Assembly (NCBI GenBank): GCA_041906305.1
Contig: JAYRJL010000001.1
Span: 992,001-1,056,000, forward strand
Length of the DNA: 64,000 nt
DNA from: SHVZ01 sp041906305
Lineage (GTDB): Bacteria > Pseudomonadota > Alphaproteobacteria > SHVZ01
Direction of reading: 5' to 3'
The translations under genes and the position numbers were made by a program. Positions within the stretch are counted from its first letter, which is position 1. Each line of letters opens with the position of its first letter. The notes beneath the pieces are model-generated. The model saw only the letters and a program-made list of their open reading frames with translations. It made no database searches and was not told the origin of the DNA. Of the stretch, positions 8,385 through 15,822 are shown piece by piece.

Positions 8385-8402
8385 TTTCCGGCAATCCGGA
8401 AA
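8385..8402 (+). terminator. Hairpin directly after the MFS stop
   Basis: TTTCCGG / CAAT / CCGGAAA is a perfect 7-bp stem with a 4-nt loop beginning 3 bp after the TGA at 8380-8382. The position fits a transcription end for the 4,213-8,382 cluster. No downstream U-run follows, so the call is tentative. Confidence 0.4.
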
Positions 8403-8530
8403 GGCGAGGCGGACGAATAGATTGTGCCGTTAACGCGCCGCTTCGGGCCTCCAGATGCCTCTAATTTTCCCCCTAAATCGTTGACCAGCTTGATTATCGG
8501 CTGGCAACATCGGACCGAAAGGGTGGTGGC

Positions 8531-9679
8531 ATGCGTCGACCGGACGTCGATTCCGGGCAGTTGCGCGATGAGATGCGCGAACTCGTTCGTCGCGCCGCAG
8601 AGCCTGCGCGCGCGGGCGAAAGCGTTAAGGCGGCGATCTCGCGCGCGGCGCGCTATCTCGGCCTCACCTACGGTCGGTGCAAGCGCTACTGGTACGGCGA
8701 GATCGAAGTCCCGCCGGCCCATGAGGTCGACAGCATCCGAAGCCGGGTCGACTCCCGTTCCGGCGGGAAGCTCACCCTCGTCTCGTCCGACGTCACGGTG
8801 CGGCCGAGGCTGCCGATCCACGTCGTTTACGACGAAAACGGCCGCGTCTGGCCGGCCGGATCGCACGAGTTCCGCGATCTCCTCGGCGCCAGCGCAGCCG
8901 CCGATTTCGATATGGCGAGCTTTGCCGTGCGCAACCTCGGCTGGATCGAGGTCCGCCACGAGCCGGGACGTGTCCATGTCCGCTTCGCGCCCCGCATGGC
9001 CCAGACCAAGGCGCTCGATTCGCTCTACGATCTGCTCACGGCACTGCCGACGCTCGCCGTCGTCCTTCACGTCCGCAGCGACCAGAGCTGGGACGAGGAG
9101 TCCTATGCCTCTGGGCTTCACGCCGCGGAGCGGATCAGCGCGCTCGTCAGCAAGGTCGACCTGCTGGGGACCCAGCGCTTCGTCGCGCTGCGGCGGCCGC
9201 TGTCGGTTCTGTTCCGCGACAAGCCGTCCAATCTCGTCGACGTCCTCTACCGCACACGTGAGCTCGAGCAAGGCAACGACCTCAACGCGCTGGTGAGCTT
9301 CGCCGAGTCGGATCCGACCGGAAAGACAGGCTTCGCGGTCGGAGTCAGCGCACATGGCCAAGGCCGGCGCAACGGCTGGAGCACCGGCCATATCGGCCGC
9401 AACATCGTCTGCTACACCGACGAGGAACGCCGCAGCCTGGTCGGGACCGATATCCGGAAAGGTCCCGACCGCGACTACGGTGGCTGGTGCCAGCTCGCCT
9501 ATGATCGTGCCGAAGCGGCGGGAGAGCCCGTCGTCGAGGACGTCCGGGCCCTGATCCTGCAGCGGAAGGCGCCGCCGATGGAGCTGTCCTACCGGCGGCT
9601 GCTCTATCCGTTCAAGAACGCGAGCGGCAGGATCTTCATCCTCTGCACGAGCGAGCCTACGCTGCCGCAGGCTGCCTGA
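8531..9679 (+). CDS. Uncharacterised protein with HTH-like N-terminus and PAS-like C-terminus
   Basis: 382 residues, not assigned to a named protein. Residues about 30-65 (KAAISRAARYLGLTYGRCKR) look like a helix-turn-helix. The middle holds a short beta-rich segment (WIEVRHEPGRVHVRFAP). The C-terminal part ending YRRLLYPFKNASGRIFILC resembles the closing strands of PAS_5-type sensor domains common in Rhodospirillales. A transcriptional or sensory role is therefore suggested but not shown. It overlaps the convergent gene by 23 bp. Confidence 0.7.
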   Translation: MRRPDVDSGQLRDEMRELVRRAAEPARAGESVKAAISRAARYLGLTYGRCKRYWYGEIEVPPAHEVDSIRSRVDSRSGGKLTLVSSDVTVRPRLPIHVVYDENGRVWPAGSHEFRDLLGASAAADFDMASFAVRNLGWIEVRHEPGRVHVRFAPRMAQTKALDSLYDLLTALPTLAVVLHVRSDQSWDEESYASGLHAAERISALVSKVDLLGTQRFVALRRPLSVLFRDKPSNLVDVLYRTRELEQGNDLNALVSFAESDPTGKTGFAVGVSAHGQGRRNGWSTGHIGRNIVCYTDEERRSLVGTDIRKGPDRDYGGWCQLAYDRAEAAGEPVVEDVRALILQRKAPPMELSYRRLLYPFKNASGRIFILCTSEPTLPQAA

Positions 9680-10439
9680 AGTCGCTCGCGGCGAGGTCCA
9701 GCATCTCGTCGCGCGTAAGCCAGAACATTCCAGAGGTGGGCACGACGCCGTAGTGGAGCCGCCACTCGATGTCGAACGCTTCGTGTGCGTAGCCGAACCT
9801 GCCGACGACTCCGCGGTTGTAGAGTTCGTAGCGCGAGAAGGTGAAGACGACCTCGGGCCACCAGCGCGCGATCCCGACCGACCGGTTGAGCGGTCCCATG
9901 ATCCGCGACAGCTGGATGCCGTTTTCGTCCGGACCGCGAAGATCCTTCCGCACCCATAGCGTGCCGGAGGCGAATGACGGCCCCCTGAGCAACCCGGCTT
10001 CGGCCGGCGGCCGGCAATAGCATTCCGGCGTCACAAAGCGCGCAGGCTCGTCGTAGAAGAACCGGAAGCTTTTCAGCTCCTCCGCCAGGCTCGATCCGGT
10101 GAAGTCGTAGTAGCGACCGGCGACCGTCAGCGCCACGTCGCCGCGTTCGTCGACTCCGAGGATCCAGAAGCCGTTCTCTTCGCCCACCGTCGAATAGGCG
10201 GGGTCGACGTGCGGCATCAGCACCGTTCCTTCGCTTCGGTGCTCGTCGGCGATGGTTTTCAGGGCGCCGAAATCGGTCTGGGGGTAGAGCCGGACGCCGC
10301 GCTTGGCGGCGAGCTGGTCGAGCCGAAGGGCGTTCCGGGCGAGGACGCCGCCGGGGTCGTGAATGGCCTCGAACCAGTCTGGGAGCCGCGTGGTCAGCTG
10401 CGGGCGAGGTCCTGGAAGCGTGCCGTGTTGGGCCGTCAT
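9657..10439 (-). CDS. Uncharacterised 260-residue protein
   Basis: Clearly coding, with regular codon bias and globular composition, but I do not recognise the family. Notable segments are RLPDWFEAIHDPGG near residue 18, FWILGVDERGDVALTVAGRYYDF in the middle and an aromatic-rich C-terminal part. There is no signal peptide or membrane helix. A GGGGA ribosome-binding site lies 6 nt before the ATG at 10439. It overlaps the convergent PAS-like gene at its 3' end and shares a divergent promoter region with the 10,590 gene. Confidence 0.72.
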   Translation of the reverse strand: MTAQHGTLPGPRPQLTTRLPDWFEAIHDPGGVLARNALRLDQLAAKRGVRLYPQTDFGALKTIADEHRSEGTVLMPHVDPAYSTVGEENGFWILGVDERGDVALTVAGRYYDFTGSSLAEELKSFRFFYDEPARFVTPECYCRPPAEAGLLRGPSFASGTLWVRKDLRGPDENGIQLSRIMGPLNRSVGIARWWPEVVFTFSRYELYNRGVVGRFGYAHEAFDIEWRLHYGVVPTSGMFWLTRDEMLDLAASDFRQPAAA

Positions 10440-10589
10440 GGCATATCCCCATATGTTGAGAAAAAATCCTCCTGCACGACCGTATATAGTGGATTGGTCC
10501 CGGCCTCGGGCCGGCGACGTGGAACGGTTTTCCGGGATTCCGGAATCCTGACCGTCGAGGCTTGGAGGATCGGTTGGGGATCTTCCAAA
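10440..10589. promoter_or_regulatory. Divergent promoter region with 14-bp perfect palindrome
   Basis: 150 bp between two divergently transcribed unknown genes. It contains GGATTCCGGAATCC (10535-10548), a perfect 14-bp palindrome, and an AT-rich segment with TATATA (10483-10488) that can serve as the -10 of the leftward gene. The palindrome is a candidate operator for a dimeric regulator, perhaps the HTH-containing protein encoded at 8531. Confidence 0.5.
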
Positions 10590-10964
10590 ATGAACAAGAC
10601 GCAATTCGAAAAAGTGAGCGGCGACATCGGCCTGCCGCGTCCGCGCTTGATCGCGATCGGCGGCGAGGCGATCGGCGGCGAGCCGACGCGGAAGCAATAC
10701 GGTGGTATCTCCGCGGCGCTGGATACGCTTTTGGCGCGCGAATCCCGGGCGATGGGTGGCGCCCGCGGCCGAATCGGCTCTTCAGACTGCGAAGAGGCGC
10801 GGCGGCTTTTGAAGATCGGCGGACGTTTGCGCGAGCTCGCCGAGCAATGCCTCGATCCGGCGGCGCCTGCGCTCGAACGCCTCGGTCGTACCGTCGAGCT
10901 CTCAGGCCGGCGTCGGCTGCTGTCGGTCGTCCCGACCGCTCAGCGCCCGAGCGGCGCCGTCTGA
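10590..10964 (+). CDS. Small uncharacterised protein
   Basis: 124 residues, start ATG at 10590 with TTGGGGA about 9 nt upstream. There is a Gly-rich segment (LIAIGGEAIGGEPTRKQYGG) near residue 20, and the C-terminal half is helical, with repeated Arg and Leu. No family recognised. It is divergent from the 260-residue gene and stops 4 bp before the UbiH-type gene ends. Confidence 0.55.
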   Translation: MNKTQFEKVSGDIGLPRPRLIAIGGEAIGGEPTRKQYGGISAALDTLLARESRAMGGARGRIGSSDCEEARRLLKIGGRLRELAEQCLDPAAPALERLGRTVELSGRRRLLSVVPTAQRPSGAV

Positions 10965-10968
10965 CGCG

Positions 10969-12186
10969 CTAGAGCGCTTCTCCGCGCGCGAGCCGCGGCA
11001 GCCGGCCGACCGTTCCCATCGCGTGGCGCATGAACAGGCGCTTCAGCGCCGGCATGCGGTCGACGGCGGCAAGCCCGAGATCGCGGATCAGCCGCAGCGG
11101 GCCGAGATCGTTCGAGAAGAGCCGGTTGAGGCCGTCGGTCACCGCGAGCAGCGACAGCGTGTCCACGTGGCGCCACGCGGCGTAGCGGTCGAGCACGTCG
11201 GCCGCTCCGATGTCGAGTCCAAGTCGGTGCGCGTCGACCACGACCTCGGCCAGCGCAGCTACGTCCCGGATCGCGAGATTCAGGCCTTGCCCCGCGAGCG
11301 GATGCATGGCGTGCGCCGCATCGCCGACGAGCGCAAGCCGATCCGCGGTGAAGCGTTCGGCGATCAGCAGACCGAGCGGGTAGGACCAGCGCCGGCCGAA
11401 GACCCGGAGCGGCCCGAGCGCCTCGCCGAAGCGCCGCGTCATCGCCGCCGAGAAGGCCTCGTCGTCGAGGGCCATCATCGCCGGGGCGACTTCGTTCTTT
11501 TCGGTCCAGACAACGGAGGAGAAGTCGCCCGGCAGCGGCAGCAGCGCGAATGGACCGACCGGGAGGAAACGCTCGTGCGCAACGCCTTCGTGCGGACGGT
11601 TGAGCGCGACGGTGCAAACGATGGCGGTTTGGCCGTAGCCCCATTCGATCGCGTTGATTCCGGCGGCACGCCGGATCGGCGAGCCACGTCCGTCTGCCGC
11701 GATCGCGAGGCGAGCCTCGATCCGTCGACCCTTTGAGAGATGTGCGACGACGCCGGCCCTGCTGCGCTCGAGCCGCGTGACCGCTTCCGGCGCGACGAGA
11801 TCGAGATGCGGCCGCCGGGGCAGGGCGCCGAGCAGCGCGCGCCGGACGAAGCGCGACTCGACGATGTGGCCGAGCGGTTCGGCGCCGATCTCGCGATGGT
11901 CGTAGTGCAGGAACAGGAGCGACGGCCCGTCGGTGACGCGGATGTCGAGGATGGGCGCGGCGTTCGGTGCCATGTCCTGCCAGAGGCCCAGGCTCTCCAG
12001 AATCCGCCGCGAGCCGTAGGAGATCGCGAAGGCGCGACCGTCGAAGGCGTCGTTGGCGGCGATCGCCGGCTCCTCGCGGTCGACGACCGCGGTTTCGATC
12101 CCGGCGCTGGCGAGCGCGTGGCCGAGCGAGAGCCCGACCAGACCGCCGCCGATCACCACGACCTCGGTTCGCTGCGTTTGCGTCAT
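10969..12186 (-). CDS. UbiH/UbiF/COQ6-family FAD-dependent monooxygenase
   Basis: 405 residues, ubiquinone-biosynthesis hydroxylase family. The ADP-binding motif is VVVIGGGLVGLSLGHAL at residues 8-24. The internal DG motif is AIAADGRGSPIRR near 160, and the FAD ribityl/pyrophosphate motif is VGDAAHAMHPLAGQGLNLAI near 290. It should hydroxylate a ring carbon of a ubiquinone precursor; which carbon cannot be read from sequence. An alternative ATG at 12210 would overlap the upstream J-domain stop as ATGA; I favour 12186 on N-terminal length. Confidence 0.9.
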   Translation of the reverse strand: MTQTQRTEVVVIGGGLVGLSLGHALASAGIETAVVDREEPAIAANDAFDGRAFAISYGSRRILESLGLWQDMAPNAAPILDIRVTDGPSLLFLHYDHREIGAEPLGHIVESRFVRRALLGALPRRPHLDLVAPEAVTRLERSRAGVVAHLSKGRRIEARLAIAADGRGSPIRRAAGINAIEWGYGQTAIVCTVALNRPHEGVAHERFLPVGPFALLPLPGDFSSVVWTEKNEVAPAMMALDDEAFSAAMTRRFGEALGPLRVFGRRWSYPLGLLIAERFTADRLALVGDAAHAMHPLAGQGLNLAIRDVAALAEVVVDAHRLGLDIGAADVLDRYAAWRHVDTLSLLAVTDGLNRLFSNDLGPLRLIRDLGLAAVDRMPALKRLFMRHAMGTVGRLPRLARGEAL

Positions 12187-12206
12187 CGGAGCCAAGTCTA
12201 CCTTCC

Positions 12207-12830
12207 TCATGCCCGGGTCAGGAAGGCGATCGCGGCATTGAGCTGCGCCATGCGTTGATTGTCGCCGGTCGCGCTGTCGGGATGGAAGATGGTCGCAAGC
12301 GCGCGATATCTGGTACGCAGCTGGCGCTGGTCCGGCGTGGACCACGCCGGGAAGCCCAGCACGTAGAGCGCCTCCGAACGGGATCGGATGTCGGCTTCGA
12401 GCGGCTCGAAGGAGAGCGCCTGGACCGTGCCCTTCAGGCGCTCGACTTCCTCGCGGTGAAGGGCATCCCTGTCGGCGGTTCCGGCCGCCTCGAGGCGCAA
12501 CGACGTGCCGCCGTCTGCGAGGTCGAGGGCCAGCTTGAGCGCGCGCCTCAGGTCCGCGACCGCGTGCTCGCCGGCGAGCCGCGCCTGCAGACGGGGCTTT
12601 CGGCGCATCCTTCGGTCTTTCGAAGGCCCGGTCTTGAGCTGCACGTCCTCGCGGTCGCTGCCCGACGGCTCACCGGGATCGGTCACCGCGGCCAGCGTCG
12701 CCGGCGACACCAGGAGTTGCACGGCGCGCACCAGGTCGGCGACGCTGACGCCCTGGCGCTGCGCCAGGCCGTTCACCCGGTCGCGGAACGCGGACGGGCA
12801 GGGAATGGTATAGGATCGGCCGAGAGCCAT
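12207..12830 (-). CDS. J-domain-like protein with C-terminal HPD motif
   Basis: 207 residues from the ATG at 12830. The last 50 residues (YVLGFPAWSTPDQRQLRTRYRAL, then IFHPDSATGDNQRMAQLNAAI) carry the helix II / HPD / helix III layout of a DnaJ domain, placed unusually at the C-terminus. The rest is charged and helical. J domains stimulate DnaK-type ATPases; this protein lacks the G/F and zinc regions of DnaJ. Its ATG overlaps the opposite-strand ATG of the ribonuclease gene inside one CATG. Confidence 0.78.
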   Translation of the reverse strand: MALGRSYTIPCPSAFRDRVNGLAQRQGVSVADLVRAVQLLVSPATLAAVTDPGEPSGSDREDVQLKTGPSKDRRMRRKPRLQARLAGEHAVADLRRALKLALDLADGGTSLRLEAAGTADRDALHREEVERLKGTVQALSFEPLEADIRSRSEALYVLGFPAWSTPDQRQLRTRYRALATIFHPDSATGDNQRMAQLNAAIAFLTRA

Positions 12831-13290
12831 GGATCGGGTGAAGCTACTGGCGTGCCGTCTCGCCATCAACCTGACGGTACTGGCATTCTTTCTCTTTGCC
12901 GGGACTCAGGCATGGGCTCGCGGCGAGAGCCTCGAACAGTTCGCGCGTGCGGTCGGGCTCCGGGAAATCGCGGCCTTCGTCGAGACGATCGAGACGCTGG
13001 ACCGCGATCGCCGGCTGCCGCCGCGCTTCGTGACCAAGGACCAGGCCGAGCGCATGGGCTGGCGGCCTGGCGTGGATCTTTCCAAGGTGGCGCCCGGGAA
13101 GAGCATCGGCGGCGACCGCTTCGGCAATCGCGAGGGGCTGCTGCCGACGGCGCCGGGGCGCCGCTTCTTCGAGGCCGATCTCGACTATGTCGGCGGCAGC
13201 CGGGGACCGAAGCGGCTGGTGTGGAGTTCCGACGGCCTCAGATGGGTGACGGTCGATCACTACAAGAGCTTCCGCGAGGTGCCCAAGTGA
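12829..13290 (+). CDS. Secreted barnase-type ribonuclease (toxin)
   Basis: 153 residues. Residues 1-30 form a signal peptide (hydrophobic LAINLTVLAFFLFAG, cleavage near AWA). From about residue 66 it aligns with Bacillus barnase without gaps around the active site: VAPGKSIGGDRFGNREG, FEADLDY, then VDHYKSF. Glu115, Arg125, Arg129 and His144 correspond to barnase Glu73, Arg83, Arg87 and His102 with a constant offset of 42, so the catalytic set is complete. The upstream half (residues 31-65) is a short helical spacer. The inhibitor gene follows with overlapping stop and start codons. Likely an exported RNase used against competitors, or a toxin neutralised inside the cell. Confidence 0.93.
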   Translation: MDRVKLLACRLAINLTVLAFFLFAGTQAWARGESLEQFARAVGLREIAAFVETIETLDRDRRLPPRFVTKDQAERMGWRPGVDLSKVAPGKSIGGDRFGNREGLLPTAPGRRFFEADLDYVGGSRGPKRLVWSSDGLRWVTVDHYKSFREVPK

Positions 13291-13568
13291 AGCGCTGCGT
13301 CCTGGCGGGACCCTATGCCGGCGTCGAGGCGGTCTACATGGACCTCGCCCGGCAGCTCGATCTTCCGAGCCATTTCGGCGCCAACCTCGATGCGCTCTGG
13401 GACGCTCTGACCCGCAATGTCCCCGGACCGGTGGAAATCGCCTGGCCGGAATTTTCCCGGCACCGCCGGAGGCTCGGAATTGCCGCCGACCGTCTCCGCG
13501 CGACGCTACAGGATGTCGCGGCCGAAAGAGCCGATGTCCGGGTGGTGATCGACCGACCAAGCGACTAG
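13287..13568 (+). CDS. Barstar-family ribonuclease inhibitor
   Basis: 93 residues, start GTG at 13287 overlapping the ribonuclease TGA (GTGA), so translation is coupled. LDLPSHFGANLDALWDALT reproduces the barstar helix-2 segment, including the two Asp residues (barstar Asp35 and Asp39) that plug the barnase active site. The C-terminus VRVVIDRP matches the last barstar strand. It protects the producing cell from the adjacent ribonuclease. Confidence 0.92.
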   Translation: MKRCVLAGPYAGVEAVYMDLARQLDLPSHFGANLDALWDALTRNVPGPVEIAWPEFSRHRRRLGIAADRLRATLQDVAAERADVRVVIDRPSD

Positions 13569-13577
13569 ATTCATGCC

Positions 13578-13772
13578 ATGAACACTTTCTTCGTCGTTCT
13601 GATCGCCGTGGCGATGGTCGCGACTCTGGGCGCGCTGCTGTTCGGGGTCGTCACCATGGCGCGTGGCGGCGAAGGCGCGGCCCAGCGTTCCAACAAGTTC
13701 ATGCGCTATCGCGTGCTGCTGCAGGCCGTCGCGATCGGGCTTTTCGCGCTCCTGATGCTTCTGACCAGGTAA
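13578..13772 (+). CDS. Twin-transmembrane HIG1-domain-like protein
   Basis: 64 residues with two hydrophobic helices (FFVVLIAVAMVATLGALLFG and LLQAVAIGLFALLMLL) joined by a loop containing SNKFMRYRVLLQ, the signature of HIG1/'hypoxia-induced' proteins. Small proteins of this kind sit in the inner membrane; mitochondrial relatives associate with respiratory complexes. The stop overlaps the next ATG (TAATG), tying it to the cobalamin adenosyltransferase gene. Confidence 0.85.
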   Translation: MNTFFVVLIAVAMVATLGALLFGVVTMARGGEGAAQRSNKFMRYRVLLQAVAIGLFALLMLLTR

Positions 13773-14320
13773 TGGTTCGGCTCACCCGGATCTACACCAA
13801 GGGGGGTGACAAGGGCCGCACCTCGCTCGGCGGTGGCAAGCGCGTGCCGAAGCATGCCCTGAGGGTCGAGGCCTATGGCACGGTCGACGAGGCGAATGCC
13901 GCAATCGGGCTCGCGCGGCTGCACGCCTCCAGATCCGCCGACGCGATGCTGATGCGCATCCAGAACGATCTCTTCGATCTCGGCGCGGATCTGTGCCGGC
14001 CGGGCACCGACGGCCTTCGCGTCGCCGAAGCGCAGGTCGAGCGTCTCGAGCGGGAGATCGACGCGATGAACGCCGATCTCGCCCCGCTCAATTCCTTCGT
14101 GCTGCCGGGCGGCAAGCCCGCGGCGGCCTATCTGCATCTGGCGCGCACGATCGTCCGTCGTGCCGAGCGCGCGATCACGCGGCTCGCCGAGAAAGAAGAA
14201 GTCTCGGCCGCGGCGATCCGCTATGCCAATCGGCTCTCGGACCACCTCTTCGTGCTGGCGCGCGCCGAGAACGATGGTGGCGCCAAGGACGTTCTCTGGG
14301 TCCCCGGCCAGAACCGCTAG
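13772..14320 (+). CDS. Cob(I)alamin adenosyltransferase, PduO type
   Basis: 182 residues. RIYTKGGDKGRTSLGGGKRVPK at the N-terminus is the ATP-binding signature of PduO/MMAB enzymes. VEAYGTVDEANAAIGLAR and the C-terminal NRLSDHLFVLAR helix complete the family pattern. It transfers adenosyl from ATP to cob(I)alamin to make coenzyme B12. Translationally coupled to the HIG1-like gene upstream. Confidence 0.92.
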   Translation: MVRLTRIYTKGGDKGRTSLGGGKRVPKHALRVEAYGTVDEANAAIGLARLHASRSADAMLMRIQNDLFDLGADLCRPGTDGLRVAEAQVERLEREIDAMNADLAPLNSFVLPGGKPAAAYLHLARTIVRRAERAITRLAEKEEVSAAAIRYANRLSDHLFVLARAENDGGAKDVLWVPGQNR

Positions 14321-14376
14321 GCCGCAGCACCAAAGTTCAAGACCATGCAGCCGTGATGTGACCTGCTGGGCGTCCG

Positions 14377-14973
14377 ATGACGCTGGAACAGGCTGCCGCC
14401 TTCTTCCTCTTCGCCTTCGTCGCGGCGATCACGCCGGGGCCGAGCAACGTGCTGTTGACCGCGACCGGCGCCCAGGCCGGCTTCTGGCGCGGGCTTCCCT
14501 GCGCCTTTGGCGTCTCCGCGGGCATGGGCTCGCTCATGTTCCTGGCGGCACTCGGCCTGGGAGCGGTGCTGATCGGCCATCCGGAGGTGATGACGGCGAT
14601 CCGGTTCCTCGGCTCCGTCTTCCTGCTCTGGCTCGCCTGGAAGATCGCCACGGCTCCGGCCGGTGTCGGGAAGGTGGCCGGCAAGCCGACCGGCTTCCTG
14701 GGCGCGGCGGCGCTGCAATGGGTCAACCCGAAGGCCTGGATGGTGGCGACCGGCGCTGTCGCGACCTACCTTCACGCGGAGAGCGGGACGGCGGTCGTCC
14801 AGGCGGCGCTTTTCGCCCTGGTCTTCATTTCGGCCGCCTTTCCCTCGAACCTGATCTGGCTCGGCTTCGGCGCCTCCGCCGAGCGCCTCCTCCAGGACGA
14901 GCGGCGCGGCCGCATCTTCAACCTCGTCATGGGCGTCCTGCTCGCCGGCTCGGTGGCCTTCATCCTGCGTTAA
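14377..14973 (+). CDS. LysE/RhtB-family exporter
   Basis: 198 residues, about six membrane helices. The N-terminal AFVAAITPGPSNVLLTATGAQ is the LysE-family signature, with further conserved QWVNPKAWM near residue 110. These inner-membrane carriers export amino acids or derivatives. The substrate is not indicated. Confidence 0.85.
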   Translation: MTLEQAAAFFLFAFVAAITPGPSNVLLTATGAQAGFWRGLPCAFGVSAGMGSLMFLAALGLGAVLIGHPEVMTAIRFLGSVFLLWLAWKIATAPAGVGKVAGKPTGFLGAAALQWVNPKAWMVATGAVATYLHAESGTAVVQAALFALVFISAAFPSNLIWLGFGASAERLLQDERRGRIFNLVMGVLLAGSVAFILR

Positions 14974-15003
14974 AGTGGTTAACGGCGGCTGCCGCCCGCC
15001 CGC

Positions 15004-15032
15004 TTGACGCGGTGCAGCATGGCGTCTACACC
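15004..15032 (+). promoter_or_regulatory. Candidate sigma-70-type promoter for etfBA
   Basis: TTGACG at 15004-15009 and TACACC at 15027-15032 are 17 bp apart, ending 37 bp before the etfB ATG. The -10 match is weak. This is the only good -35 in the gap. Confidence 0.35.
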
Positions 15033-15069
15033 AGCCCACCCCTCCCTCAAATTATGCCGATGGGCACCT

Positions 15070-15822
15070 ATGAAAGTGCTGGTCGCGGTCAAGCGGGTCG
15101 TCGACTTCAACGTCAAGGTCCGCGTCAAGGCCGACAAGACGGGCGTCGAGACGGCGAACGTCAAGATGTCGATGAATCCATTCGATGAAATCGGGGTCGA
15201 GGAAGCGATCCGACTGAAGGAAGCCGGCAAGGCGACCGAGGTCGTCGCGGTCTCGATCGGCGTCGCCCAGGCCCAGGAGACGATCCGCACCGCGCTCGCC
15301 ATGGGCGCTGACCGCGGGATCCACGTCCAGACCGATGCCGAGCTGCAGCCGCTCGCCGTCGCCAAGCTCCTCAAGGCGGTGGTCGAGAAGGAGCAGCCCA
15401 AGCTGGTCATCCTCGGCAAGCAGGCGATCGACGACGACTGCAACCAGACCGGCCAGATGCTGGCGGCGCTGCTGGGGTGGTCGCAGGGCACCTTCGCCTC
15501 GAAGATCGCCCCGGATGGCGACAGCATGACCGTGACCCGCGAGGTCGACGGCGGCCTCGAGACCGTGCAGCTGAAGCTGCCGGCGATCGTCACCACCGAC
15601 CTCCGCCTCAACGAGCCGCGCTACGCCTCCCTGCCGAACATCATGAAGGCGAAGAAGAAGCCGATCGAGCAGCTGGCGCCCGACGCGCTCGGCGTCGATC
15701 CGGCGCCGCGTCTCGTGACCCTCAAGGTCGAGGAGCCGTCCAAGCGCAAGTCCGGCGTCAAGGTCGGCTCGGTCGCCGAGCTGGTCGAGAAGCTGCGCAC
15801 CGAAGCCAAGGTGATCCCATGA
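15070..15822 (+). CDS. etfB: Electron-transfer flavoprotein beta subunit
   Basis: 250 residues. The protein opens MKVLVAVKRVVDFNVKVRVK, followed by MSMNPFDEIGVEEAIRLKE and GKQAIDDDCNQTGQMLAALLGW, all characteristic of EtfB, which binds AMP and pairs with EtfA to pass electrons from acyl-CoA and other dehydrogenases to ETF-ubiquinone oxidoreductase. The stop overlaps the etfA start (ATGA). Confidence 0.95.
   Translation: MKVLVAVKRVVDFNVKVRVKADKTGVETANVKMSMNPFDEIGVEEAIRLKEAGKATEVVAVSIGVAQAQETIRTALAMGADRGIHVQTDAELQPLAVAKLLKAVVEKEQPKLVILGKQAIDDDCNQTGQMLAALLGWSQGTFASKIAPDGDSMTVTREVDGGLETVQLKLPAIVTTDLRLNEPRYASLPNIMKAKKKPIEQLAPDALGVDPAPRLVTLKVEEPSKRKSGVKVGSVAELVEKLRTEAKVIP

Noticed and set aside
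7066..8394. Long minus-strand open frame of 442 codons opposite the MFS gene
   Set aside because: Composition is Arg/Glu/Asp-rich without hydrophobic core pattern; it mirrors the MFS gene, whose membrane helices and motif A are clear.
9604..10452. Alternative minus-strand frame starting at ATG 10452
   Set aside because: Starts near a good ribosome-binding site but encodes Arg/Pro-rich sequence; the frame starting at 10439 is globular and is preferred.
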